DNA of 64,000 nucleotides from Limnoperna fortunei (lineage: Eukaryota > Mollusca > Bivalvia > Mytilida > Modiolidae), in assembly GCA_944474755.1 (NCBI GenBank), contig OX104113.1, positions 55,944,074 to 56,008,073 on the forward strand, given 5' to 3'. The notes under the pieces are model-generated. The model had not been told where the DNA came from, ran no database searches, and saw nothing but the letters and a program-made list of their open reading frames with translations. Below are positions 13,641-23,959 of this stretch, one piece after another (position 1 is the stretch's first letter; each line of letters begins with the position of its first letter). Position numbers and translations under genes: made by a program.

Positions 13641-14479
13641 GTTTCATAAAGCGATCGTTAGCTTAACGTGCACGTTATCGCATTTACATTGCAAGGGATA
13701 ACGAGCACGTTAGTTAGCAATTGCTTTATGAAACGGCACCCTGTACTTATACCTTACAAAAAATTAATTTATACATGTTTTACTGTAGTCTTAATTACAG
13801 GTAAAATTAATAAAGTTTTCATACTACCTATTCACGTTTCTCCAACATACTTATGTTGAAAAAATAAATATACAAATATATCTTTTATTACAATTATTAT
13901 TTAGGTAATTATCTGAGTTAAATAAAGACAGGTTAAAATTTGTGTCTAAAATACTTTTATTAATACAAAGATCATTAAAACATTAAGACGTATTTGGTAT
14001 TCTTATGTTGTCAGCTGGTTATTAGTCATCGCCACATTTTTAATATTCTTCAAAGAGCAAAGGCAGAAAAACATATTTTTAAACTGGATTATTTATCATA
14101 TTTACTGGATAATTACATTTATCACGTCACAAACGCAATCACGTGATAAAATACTGTCAATATGGCAGCCCCCATACACAAAATTTTATCACCTTTAATC
14201 CACTCTAGAAGCGTAACGATAAAGAATACAATAAAACATCAAAAGGCAATTATATTTCTTTTTATTTGAAGAATAACATATCAAATTTTCATTTTTTCGC
14301 GAAGTTTCCCTTTAATGATATATCATTGTTTTCGGGTACGATTGACCATATATCGCTTCCCGGGTAAAACCAAACTCTACAATATAGTTCATGTTGTAGG
14401 TGATAAAATGGCTAATTCAATATTAAAGAGATTTTTTTTTACAGTTTTTTGTTTTTGTTAAGTCCTTCAAGCTTTAAAA

Positions 14480-14537
14480 TACAGCTTTTTGGTGTTCTGT
14501 GGTATTCTGAGGTGTTCTGTGGTAAAAAGACGCACCC
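14480..14537 (-). repeat. Isolated right tip like that of element A
   Basis: Three TTCTGTGGT-type 10-mers followed by GGTAAAAAGACGCACC, identical in layout to the right end of element A at 10213. No extra unpaired left tip is obvious, so this is either a second nested element sharing the left arm or a solo end. Confidence 0.65.
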
Positions 14538-16240
14538 CTAACGGAATTTAATTTACCCTAATTCTGCATTTATTTAGTATCTTTATAAGTATCAATGTAC
14601 AAAGATAAAGCGTGAAAAAAACAAAAACAAAACGAACGGTCAGGTTACACGAGATTGGTAAAAAATGATTTTTGTAATAATATATTTTATACTCCTCCAA
14701 AAAGACAAATGACATACAACAACTCGCACATTTAAGGGACGAATACCAATCTTTATAAAACTTATATTTTCTCCTTTTGATATATTTGTTTCAACGCACA
14801 AACTATTCCCTAGTAAGATTTTTCTCTGCCTACTAAGTTTCAATGGGTTTGAGCAAGAGAAAACAACATGCAGAAAACTGTTCGCATCAAGGGCATCTCT
14901 ATTTTGCCGATTCCCCAATTGCCGAATAAAACAAATTTATGCTACCGACCGCACTGTTAAAAGTGCACAATTATCGACCTATCCACTACCAATGAGAAGA
15001 AAAGCTTAAGTACGCCACGAGAAAATAAAGATACTAGAGGAACAACTATCTTCGGTCAGCGTTCTATTACAGAATAATCAAAGGCCAATTACCGACATGT
15101 GGGTTTTAAGTCCTAATGAAAATCATTGACTTCGTTTAATTGTATAATGTTTTAGTTCTTTTGTGCAAAAGTTGCTTTGTTATAACTCTTGTGCTTGTTG
15201 TCAAATTGATGAAATAAATTATATGTCTATCTATTGTTTATTTCATTATTTAAATAATTTCGTACATACGAAACAATACAAAGACCTTTAAGAAACTAAT
15301 CCATTAATAACATATAGTTTAAGTTTTGATTGTCGGCAATTTGGGAATTGGCTAACTGGACTCGAAGGGATTCCACTGGATTCATTTCTCAAAAAAACTT
15401 AAAATGAAATACAATTAAAGTAAAAATTAGATAACACAGATAAAAAATCCCTGTTTACACTACGACGATAACATCTTCAACAGTAAAGTACACATAATAT
15501 ATGTCACAAAATGTTATGGTTGCATAAGCTCACCAATAACGATTGGCATTTTCCTTTCTGCAGTTCATGCTATGGTTACATAAGCTCACCAATAAAAAGT
15601 AATTAACCAATAACAAAACTAAACCGCTAGGAGATGTGATGGCTTAAGCTCAACACATCAAAACACCAAAAATCTAGATATTATAACTTATATATTATTA
15701 CCGGTGACACGAATTACCGGAATCCACATTTTTTTTATCAGAATCCACTTTGATTTACCGGAATCCACTTCAAAAATTGTTATTCGTATGATATTTATGT
15801 GTTTAATCACTTCAATTTGTTATTATTCATGATTCTCAATGTTTCTCATAAAAGTTAAGAGGTATACGTTCAAATTAAGAAATTAAATCGAAGAAAGTCG
15901 CTCTATACGATGAGAACGGAGATAATCTATTTAAATACATTTAATTTATTTGTCAGTGACATAAATGGATGTATGATGACATACATAAATGAAGGAGATA
16001 TTAATATTTACTAGCGTATATAATATTATATTCTAAAAATGAAAAATAAAGACGCTATAGATTAATTTGTCGGCACGTGCCAATAAGTTTGGCTACCAGG
16101 TGTTAATTGACAAGTAATTGGTAATTGCAAGGCCAATAACAAGTGTTATCAACATAAACAATTACGATTAATGCAGCGAGAGTTAATTCTTGAATTAACA
16201 CAATGATTGAGCTGCTTAAGTTGTAATAAAGATATTGATA
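14538..16240. other. AT-rich stretch with small repeats, no gene
   Basis: It contains an inverted pair CCGATTCCCCAATTGCCG (14907) / CGGCAATTTGGGAATTGG (15334) that may bound a 446-bp element. A duplicated CATAAGCTCACCAATA motif lies near 15525 and 15580. Repeated ACCGGAATCCAC motifs lie at 15715-15770. The 92-codon minus frame at 14640-14918 has no recognisable domain. Confidence 0.45.
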
Positions 16241-16243
16241 TAA

Positions 16244-16720
16244 TTATTGATGTATTAATTGTTGAACACTGACAGAATTGTAACAATATAAAGTGTTTAG
16301 AGCCAAACCCCTAAAATAATGATAATGTAGAAATTGATATGGGAATTTTCCGTCAGAAATCGATAACGTTGATGCACAAAACTTTTGTAGATCTGTCCGA
16401 GCATTTTTATAAACGTTAAGGGTAGATATGGCCTTTGAAGATTTAACTAAATTGATGGCAATTTGTCTTAAACCGGCAATATCGGGAGAGGGGGATTCTT
16501 GTTGACTAAAGATTGGCATCTGTCTGCACCTGTAAACGTGAAAGCGCATCGCTTAATAAATTAATTTTTCCAGGAATATGCATAGCTGATATCATAATAT
16601 CATAGCGAAGTTATAATAGTACCATCTTTCGAATTAAAAACATAACATGGGGTTCACGACTGTTGTCACAATTAAATACCACGGATTTATTATTTTTCTG
16701 TTTTCACCCCAAACTTCCAA
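16244..16720 (-). pseudogene. DIRS-like retroelement remnant (RNase H end plus tyrosine recombinase start)
   Basis: On the minus strand, 16687 to about 16540 reads KSVVFNCDN, HVMFLIRKMVLL, a TAA stop, then MISAMHIPGKINLLSDALSR. This is the C-terminal RNase H signature of DIRS/Ngaro retroelements. After a frameshift, 16549-16244 reads IAGLRQIAINLVKSSKAIST followed by LNVYKNARTDLQKFC, which fits the SAM-like N-terminal domain of the tyrosine recombinase that follows RNase H in these elements. About ten residues between the DN and HVM motifs are missing. The catalytic R...R-Y part of the recombinase is gone. The order RNase H then recombinase supports the call. Dead copy. Confidence 0.65.
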
Positions 16721-16856
16721 TGATAAAACTATCAGAAAAAGTTTCTTGACTGTGATATGACTATGCAACTACTTCATACCATACCCCGAAAAATTTTGTT
16801 TTTTTAAAAACTGCACCAAAGCATAAGTTTTCACTTGCATCTGTATAAAGTTTATT

Positions 16857-17929
16857 ATATACTCACTCCAAAAACAAACGCAACATCGGATAATTTTTGT
16901 TCAAATCATTTTTTGCGGCAAAAATAACCTATATACATTCAAATATATATTCACATCATAGTTACACCTTAATTAAAGGTTTCCAGGTGAATGCATTTAA
17001 GTTCATCCACCCAAGAACGACTGTGGTCGAAATCTGGAACACACTATGCATATAGTTACTTTAGATTATTCCATCTACGGAGCAGGACTATTGCTGTCAC
17101 AGAAACAGCTGTTAGCGTCCCTGGGTTGCGCCGTATGTCACCACATACAGTACGCAATCGGTTACGGTCTCATGGATTGCGCACAAGAAGACCTTACGTC
17201 GGAGCAACACCGCCGAGCAAAGGTTAGATGGTGTACTACCGTTCGTGTATGGAATTTACAGAACTGGAGAAGAGTGTGGTTCAACGATGAGTCACGTTTT
17301 CAGCTTGAAAAGCGAGATGGTGGCATACGAGTGTACATGCGCCGAAATGAACGCTGTGGGCAAAACTGTGTTGTAGAAAGAGACAACTTTGGCGCAGGCA
17401 GTGTTATGATGTGAGCCGCTATCTCTTACGCCATGAACACACAGCTGAAACATATCCAAGGCAATCTTAACGCTGTTAGGTAAAGAGACGAAATTATACG
17501 TCCGCATTTATTGCCCGTAATTGACATACAAAGAGATCTTAACCCAATCGAACATATGTGGGATGAACTGGATCGGCGCGTGCGCCAAAGACAACCACCC
17601 CCACAAAATCTGCAACAATTAGAGCAGGCACTTCAGTATGATTGGCAAAGGATACCACGTGTTCGTACTCAACGTTTAATTGCCATGCCAAGAAGAGTAA
17701 GGACTGTGCTACAAGCAAATGGTGGGCACAACAGACAGACTTTTTTGCGTGATTTATTGACAATATACGACAAAATGTTTTATTCCATGGTAAAAGAACT
17801 ATTGAACAAGAAATGTGCCAATTTTTACATTTCTGTATCAATTATTTATATGATAAATGGTTAAAATAATTATATGAAGTTAAATTGTCATTTTTTTGGT
17901 TTTGCGTTTCTTTTTTGAGTGAGTATATA
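16857..17929 (+). mobile_element. Tc1-like transposon, deleted copy
   Basis: About 25-bp inverted ends: TATACTCACTCCAAAAACAA on the left and the complement GTTTTGCGTTTCTTTTTTGA GTGAGTATA on the right, with TA on both sides. Length about 1.07 kb against about 1.3-1.6 kb for intact members. Confidence 0.85.
16991..17780 (+). pseudogene. Tc1-like transposase, frameshifted and missing the second catalytic Asp
   Basis: Pieces in order: a second helix-turn-helix segment with VPGLRRMSPHTVRNRLRSHG (frame at 16991), then after a frameshift RVWNLQNWRRVWFNDESRFQ with the first catalytic Asp of the DES motif near 17285. GAGSVMM follows, then TGA in place of Trp, then a jump straight to RDLNPIEHMWDELDRRVRQR, which carries the final catalytic Glu, and MPRRVRTVLQANGGHNR. 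The segment with the DNARPH-type second Asp, about 30 residues, is deleted near 17510. The protein cannot be active. Confidence 0.85.
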
Positions 17930-19570
17930 TTCTGTGTTGGATAATCCTTAACCTCTCCTTTAAACGCATCTTAATCCCTTGTTTTAATTGGTTGTTGTTT
18001 TATTCTAAGTAGAAATGTTGGAGAAACGTGAATAAACCATTGCAAATAGTCGGACAAAACGTTTTGCTGTTCCATGATGAGGAATTTACAATTGAAGCCA
18101 ATCAGAAAATCTTGCGACATTTTAAAATCTTTAACGACTTTTGTTAACTTTACCTCATGATACGAATTTTTACACCTCTACACAAATCAAATAAACTCTT
18201 GAGAAACGCCATTCCCGGAAGAACAACATGGCATGCAAAGTTTAAAAGACCGCAGAGAAATTGCAACTACCTTAACTCTTTCCCTTTCATGATTTTTAAA
18301 CAGTTTTTAAAATATGCATGTTACTTAAAACTATTTAAAACTAAAGATAAAGTGATGACCTTTACAAAAAAAGTTTGAAATTTTTGGTTACCATGGAAAC
18401 CAAGCACGTGGTTAAGGGTCAAAGACGTTCAAAAATTTAAATTTGAACATTTTTTATCAAATACAATTATGTTGAAGACCAGAACATTTCTACTAGCGCA
18501 AAAAGATATTTTTCTATACTGCAGTAATATCCTCAGGTGTCAATGTTTATAAAGCAAACATTTTCCCCAGTCTTATTGACATGCATTTTTGGGAGGTTAC
18601 CAGGTAATATGTGACCTTTATTGGCTAATATATAATTCTGATATAATAGATACATGTTGCTTCTTGTCTTGTAATGTTGTTGTATTATTAGTTATGACTT
18701 TTGTGAGCATAAAACAGAGGTTCAGCATAGGAAGTTTAAACCTATAAATTTATTTTCCAAACTATATCGAATTTGGTTGCTATGTTTACCCTTGATGTTA
18801 ACACTAGAAACCGATATTTAAGCATGTTTTGAAATACTGTACGTGTATCTTTATACTAAACATATGTGATATGTATTTAGTGCTACTGTTGGCATTCAAG
18901 TTTGAAGAAATGTATTCAAATGTTTTTTGATATGTTTATGGAGTTGGGAGTATATATATTTTGGTTGTTGTCCATCTGTCCATTTTAATTTTGTGTATGT
19001 CACAAGTAAGAAGAATACGATCTTGTATTCGTTTCGCAAGCATTGGTGATATAATTTCAATAAATTTTCTGAAAGTACAAATCGCTAGTGTTTGAAATCT
19101 TACATAATCTTACACAATATTAAGGGATTCTCTAATGAGATCGATCATGGACTATGCCATCGTAGTACAAACAGAGGGGGTGTGGTGGTGGTGGTGGTGG
19201 TGGGGGGGGGGAGGGTATCCCACAATGTTACATATTTAATACATGTGCTATATTATTCAACTAATTGCAGCACAACGGTTTGGAAAGGTTCTACGTACAC
19301 CGCCATTGAACAAGATCTATAACGTTTCAAGACTTTATAGACTTGGCACTATTGGCACTATTAGAAATATGTAACCCCTACTGGATACTTACACTTTATA
19401 GCTACAAATACAAGCCCTATATTCCTCAACTTGTGACTGCCAACTGCAATGATAAAAGAATGTTTCACAAAGCAAGAAAAACACTCGAGATAGAACAAAA
19501 TTCTTAAAAAGGTTAATTCATTTTTTTTTTACAAATTCTGTTCGTGAAACAGAAATATTTATTTAAAATA
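17930..19570. other. Intergenic AT-rich stretch
   Basis: No gene recognised. It holds the inverted ATGTTGGAGAAACGTGAAT motif at 18015, a GTTACCATGGAAAC site at 18387 that resembles an RFX X-box, and a GGT/G-rich low-complexity run at 19167-19215. Confidence 0.5.
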
Positions 19571-19571
19571 A

Positions 19572-19825
19572 AAAAAAACAATTTCTGGATTAAGCGGTAC
19601 TGAATGGTTGGTTTGTCAGCTATATCTTGGTGTACAGTTTTTACTGAGGAAGAAAGTAAATTGTGAAAACACCTGACCTTCGTTAGGATAACTGGCAATA
19701 CTTGTCAATTAGTCCATAACACCATGCCTGCAGTGGGACTAGAAACCGCAACCTTAGTATTGACAGGTACTTGATCAAAAGTTGATGACTAACTACCTCA
19801 ACCAATCAGCCACTGAGATCAAGCC
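19572..19825 (-). repeat. tRNA-headed SINE, copy 1 (degraded)
   Basis: On the minus strand from 19825: TGGCTGATTGGTTGAGG resembles a Pol III A box, and GGTTTCTAGTCCC a weakened B box. The middle part ATTGACAAGTATTGCCAG and the later GATATAGCTGACAAA block match the SINE at 39305-39546. The tail runs into A-rich sequence. Orientation and block order are the same in both copies. Confidence 0.7.
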
Positions 19826-19859
19826 TTACTAAACTTTGATTTTAGTTTTAAAAGATTGA

Positions 19860-20720
19860 CAATTGAGCAATATATGTGTATCATGCTGATGTACGGAATC
19901 GTTATGACTAACTATGAAATTCAAAGTGGAAAAAATATACTGCCATTTTATTATTCGCAGTATATAAAAGAAAAATACAATAAAATGAATCATTCTTGTC
20001 CCAATTGGCTAATATATGTGCAACTCAGTATAATACCTTTATAACTTCTTTCGAAGATTTCACTTGAAGAAATGAAAGGACTCACTGGTATTAAATTTAT
20101 GGCACAGACATTCTGATCAAGTGCATGTGCTTGTTGTTGAACATTTTTTTTAAACTGATGAAAGCGTCTGGTCTGATATTTAGTGGAATGCAAATTTATG
20201 GAACAAGTTCTTCTGTATTTTGAAGAACCAATTAGTAGCATTAACTGCTGCGTGTCCATTCTAAACAAAAGAAATTAATCATGATAATTCAACTGTATAT
20301 TACATGGATACTAAACAAAAATCTACATTTTACAATCATGTTGTGAATATGACATGAATATTTAAAATATGACAAAATAATAGATTAATGAAACATTTTG
20401 GGTAATATACAACTGTATTACATTTTGATATTTGCTTCGATAACGGTGATTTTAGTTGCTGCTAGTATGTCAAATTCTAAACAATATTTATGATATTAGG
20501 TCTATTTGTTGGAATATCAAATTGCAATTTACTTGATGATCCAGCTGTTTAACATTTCATGCCATTGCATTATGATCAATTTAGTATGATCTTATTTTTT
20601 GTACCTGTTTAAATAAAATTTCCAAAACGATATATAAAACAATTGAAGCACTTTTACTTTACCAAAATGAAGTTCTACCCAGCACTCGTCCAATAATATA
20701 CAATTAATGACTTTGATATA
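19860..20720. other. Intergenic AT-rich stretch
   Basis: Only short frames (up to 92 codons, 19990-20268 minus) without recognisable domains. No repeats stood out. Confidence 0.45.
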
Positions 20721-20724
20721 GGTC

Positions 20725-21016
20725 GCTATAAGGATTCATCATCCAGAAAAAATGATTCTTACATTTTCATTGGATTATTTAGTCACGTGGTTTAAGAATA
20801 TTTAGTGTATTTATTTACTTTGAAATCAAAGCGGTGCCTTTTTGGTATATTGACGCTATGTTACTAAATTTAGATCCGGATATATGTACATAACAAAATC
20901 GGAAAAAATAACTCAGCCCTACATATGTAATATAACACAATGATGGACTCTGTCAATACATTATATATGGACCTGTTAGGAATATATAATGTATTGACCT
21001 TGTCAAAAGTCCATAA
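20725..21016. mobile_element. Hairpin MITE related to the 41.6-42.5 kb copies
   Basis: TTCTTACATTTTCATTGG and TTTAGTCACGTGGTTT (20750-20790) recur inverted near 41985-42020. A ATCCGGATATA block near 20876 matches the TATATCCGGAT block at 41792. It ends in an inverted repeat (20943-21014) in which GGACTCTGTCAATACATTAT pairs with ATAATGTATTGACCTTGTC. Confidence 0.6.
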
Positions 21017-21311
21017 TTCGAATTTGTATCGAAACATAACTTTACGTTTAATGGCGAACACTATTTACAAATTAACAGAACAGTCATGGGAACTAAAATG
21101 GCACCAACCTATGCTAACATCTTTATTTTTGTTCATTAATTATCCTGTACCGTATATCATGCGTATACGACTAAAACTTTTTATTTGTTATTTTCATTTG
21201 TTGTAAAAACATTGTCGAAGCCTGTTGGTCAGGCGAAATATTTGTGCAATTTTAAAGTGTAAAATTTTGTTTTCGCTTTAATTAAGTATCTACTGTACAA
21301 CTTTTTAAAAC

Positions 21312-21321
21312 TTTTGGCAAT

Positions 21322-21356
<35 letters not shown>

Positions 21357-21378
21357 AGAGTAGTCATTGCCAAAACGC
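21312..21378. repeat. (TA)n tract flanked by a 13-15-bp inverted repeat
   Basis: TTTTGGCAATGACTA precedes a TA dinucleotide run and TAGTCATTGCCAAAA follows it, giving a self-complementary block of about 67 bp. Confidence 0.85.
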
Positions 21379-22196
21379 GAGCACAGACAATAAAGTAATT
21401 TATTATTGTTATTATTTTTTTATTTTGCACACAATTCCTTGTTTACTTTGTTAATTAATTTTGCGATTACGCTATTTCACTATCTTGTATACATGTAGTT
21501 ATAGCGTCAAAAAGAAATAACTAAGTCAAATAATTAATCTATCTATTAAGTTATACAAGAATTTTGCTAACATGCTTATGCCTGTAGGTCATACAGATCC
21601 TAAAGTATTTTTAGACAGACTGTCCCGCCCCCTCCCTTTTCTGTTGAAAAAGGCACATCGTTTTGTTAAGAGTTATCCCTCTTTGGTCAGTGGACATTGC
21701 TTTCCTAACCCTGATTACCACTATTTGAAACCCCTGTTCAAACGAGCTCTAGTTTGTTGCTGCATTGTGTTGTTAAATAACGCATATATTGGTCTATATT
21801 GCTTTTTACTGAACACGGTACCTGTCGCTGTGTACAGTAGTGTTACTTCTGTGAAGCTGCGGAACCGTAGTATCACGCTACTTAATTTTTTTTAAAATAA
21901 ATCAGCTAGAACGTAAATTTAAAAATGACAAAATAGGCCGATATTATGCTAAACGCATAAAGAAAATTATTTTTTTTATTTCAATTGGACTTTAAATTAT
22001 TTACATGTATTTATAATTTCATTTGCTTTGTAAGCTGAAATCTGATTGGTGAATTCAAATCGGGCAACCCATATTATAAGAAATAACTTGCGTGACCTAT
22101 GACCTATTCTAACGCCGTTAAAATTCAAATAGTTCCACGACATCATCGACGTTTTTACCGCAAAAATTGATAAGATTTATAGTTAAAATTAAATTA
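21379..22196. other. No gene seen; one weak 107-codon frame
   Basis: The plus frame 21572-21895 has no domain I know, no codon bias sign and a Cys/Leu/Val-rich middle. I treat it as chance. The rest is AT-rich. Confidence 0.4.
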
Positions 22197-22895
22197 TAAG
22201 GAATATTTCAAATTTCTGAACAGATTATACGATGTAATATGGTTTGGGTCTGTTTACACCATTCATAAACCGCTTCACGGTTTATTAGGCGTAAACAGAC
22301 CCAAACCATATTATATCGTATATTCTAATATGACGTGCTTTAAAGGCTTTGAGACCACAACTGTGGTAAAAAAATGATTTATCTATGAGCAACACGCGCT
22401 GAAAAGGGCGTGTTTTAAATGGCTGTTCCAATTACAAAACTGTAACTCCTACCGGAAAGCTATTGCATACGACGTATAAATCTTATAAATAGCTACACGC
22501 GCTATAATTATCCGTTGCAATATATTGTGTGTTACATTGACGGAACAGCCAGTTTGTGGCGGAAATGATGTTTTCTATAGGTACGAAAATATTATAAATG
22601 TACTCTCATTGTCTTATTAGAATAGAAATAATCCACGGAGGCTGTGATTTATCATTGTTTTACTACGGGATGACCATTTATGTCGTTATTTTATCCCTCG
22701 CTATCGCTCGGGATAAAATAATACGACATAAATGGTCACCCCGTGGTAAAACAATGATAAACCACAGCCTCCGTGAATTATTTCTTAAATCTGTTCAGAA
22801 ATTCGAAGTCGCGGTTTATGAATGGTGTAAACAGACCCAAACCATATTATATCGTATAATCTGTTCAGAAATTTGAAGTATTCCTTAAATAATGT
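22197..22895. mobile_element. Composite palindromic element with 77-bp inverted ends
   Basis: The left end (22197-22272) and right end (about 22800-22890) are inverted copies containing TTCTGAACAGATTATACGAT and GGTTTGGGTCTGTTTACACC. A third inverted copy of the GGGTCTGTTTAC block lies at 22275-22325, making a local hairpin with the left end. Between them sits an independent hairpin (22622-22786). No coding capacity. Confidence 0.8.
22622..22786. repeat. Near-perfect 165-bp hairpin
   Basis: Arms of about 75 bp (AATAATCCACGGAGGCTGTG against CACAGCCTCCGTGAATTATT at the outside) close on the loop region CCCTCGCTATCGCTCGGG at about 22697-22714. Few mismatches, so it is young or kept by conversion. 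Confidence 0.85.
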
Positions 22896-22899
22896 TTAC

Positions 22900-23290
22900 A
22901 CGACATTTAGTACTTGGCGTTACTTCCGAAGACCCTATAACATTGCCCCTAAATTCCAGTGGTCACGGTGACGTCTTCCTTATATATATGAATGTCAGCT
23001 TTTCAAAGATCGATTTAGAGATGCAAAACAATTATGAAATTTGTGTTCTTATTTTAAAATAGAACATTTATTTTTTATCGATGTCAAATATATTTTTAAT
23101 TTTACTTTAAAAATGAGTTTTAATGCTCTTCTTCATTCACTTTATGACAGTTTTTTTGGCGATATCAACTTCCGGACGAAAAAAAAATCAATATCAGCAT
23201 TAGCCGGATTTTGATCATGTGATTTGATTGTGATCACGTGACACATAATTGCCGTAGAGCTCACCGCTCTTCGCGGGCAGCTTCGTTATT
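22900..23290. repeat. Repeat weakly matching 27390-27715
   Basis: Both stretches have ATTCCA then GTGACGTCTT near the start, ATCGATGTCA / ATCTATGTCA in the middle and GATCACGTGAC near the end, in the same order. Similarity is patchy and judged by eye. Confidence 0.4.
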
Positions 23291-23538
23291 TTTGGTTTTT
23301 GGTTCTGGGGTTTTCTCGGACTTTAAATTTTGTGGATTGTCTTTTTTTGACAGTTTCATCGGTTTTCAATATTTTGTTATTACCTTTATGCATCAGTGTG
23401 GTTATTTCTTTAATTTCGTTTTGTTTTCATTGTTCTTTCATAGGTATATTTTAAAATATAAATATCACAGTGCAAAGAAAAGATGTATATGGATCAGTGT
23501 GATTTTTTTGTGTAAAAACATATCATAAATCATTCATT

Positions 23539-23955
23539 CCATGTAATCATTCTCATAACTATTTTTAAGGACCAATTTCTCAGCATGTACAAGAGCTGCT
23601 CTATTGTTCTGAAATAAACGCATATTTCCATACTGGTTCAAATGAATCCAGTCATCTAATAGCAACTTTACCGAAGGACACTGAAAACCCTAATGTACCC
23701 AAAACATCACCTTTCCAGGTCAACGAAGTGAGAGTAAATAAACTCCTAGGTTAACCTTACTATTAGACTGGTCAAGTCTAAGACCCCTCCAAGATGCTAC
23801 CCGATCTCTCCGTAAAACCAATCCAAGAAACATATATTTGATTCCAAATGTTAAAAGAAAATCTATAAAAATATGAAAAGACTGGAGGACATCTTCGACC
23901 TTGGTAGCCACGTGGCTTATGTCATTACTTCCCATCTGCACAAATATTGTGTCGA
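23539..23955 (-). pseudogene. SGNH-hydrolase-like domain remnant
   Basis: Minus strand from about 23955: VDTIFVQMGSNDISHVATKV, then FIDFLLTFGIKYMFLGLVLR, then in the same frame past a TGA and a TAG, GFQCPSVKLLLDDWIHLNQY followed by GNMRLF. The GSND block (block III-like) and the D..HLN block with the Asp/His pair fit the SGNH/GDSL hydrolase fold. The N-terminal GDS block with the catalytic Ser is not visible. Such domains occur as ORF1 of some CR1-type LINEs and in other mollusc mobile-element proteins, so this is more likely an element remnant than a host esterase. Two in-frame stops make it a pseudogene. Confidence 0.6.
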
Positions 23956-23959
23956 CTAA

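Larger units (their letters stand above)
11878..13741. mobile_element. Small palindromic MITE, split by the MULE-like insertion
   Basis: Its left end is GGGTGCCGTTTCATAA (11878-11893). Its right end is the inverted form TTTATGAAACGGCACCC, ending at 13741. With the inserted element removed, the remaining sequence is only about 115 bp and is itself partly palindromic (AACGTGCACGTTATCG against GATAACGAGCACGTT). That is typical of a non-autonomous hairpin MITE. I could not see an unambiguous target duplication at its outer edge. Confidence 0.75.
10420..14330. mobile_element. Inverted-arm region enclosing a MITE and a MULE
   Basis: 10420-10500 (TTAAAGGGAAACTTTGATATG, ATTCTTCAAATAAAAA, TGATGTTTTATT blocks) recurs inverted at 14225-14320 (AATAAAACATCAAAAGGCAA, TTTGAAGAATAACATATCAAA, AAGTTTCCCTTTAA). 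The match seems to continue weakly toward 10560 and 14150. The distance of 3.9 kb includes later insertions. No tip repeats or target duplication were found, so the true ends are unknown. Confidence 0.5.

Noticed and set aside
18387..18400. GTTACCATGGAAAC as an RFX X-box promoter element (similar word at 48722)
   Set aside because: The match to the X-box pattern is good, but no gene start lies nearby. A 14-bp palindromic word can occur by chance.
21572..21895. 107-codon plus frame
   Set aside because: No domain, and its codon use matches AT-rich non-coding DNA.
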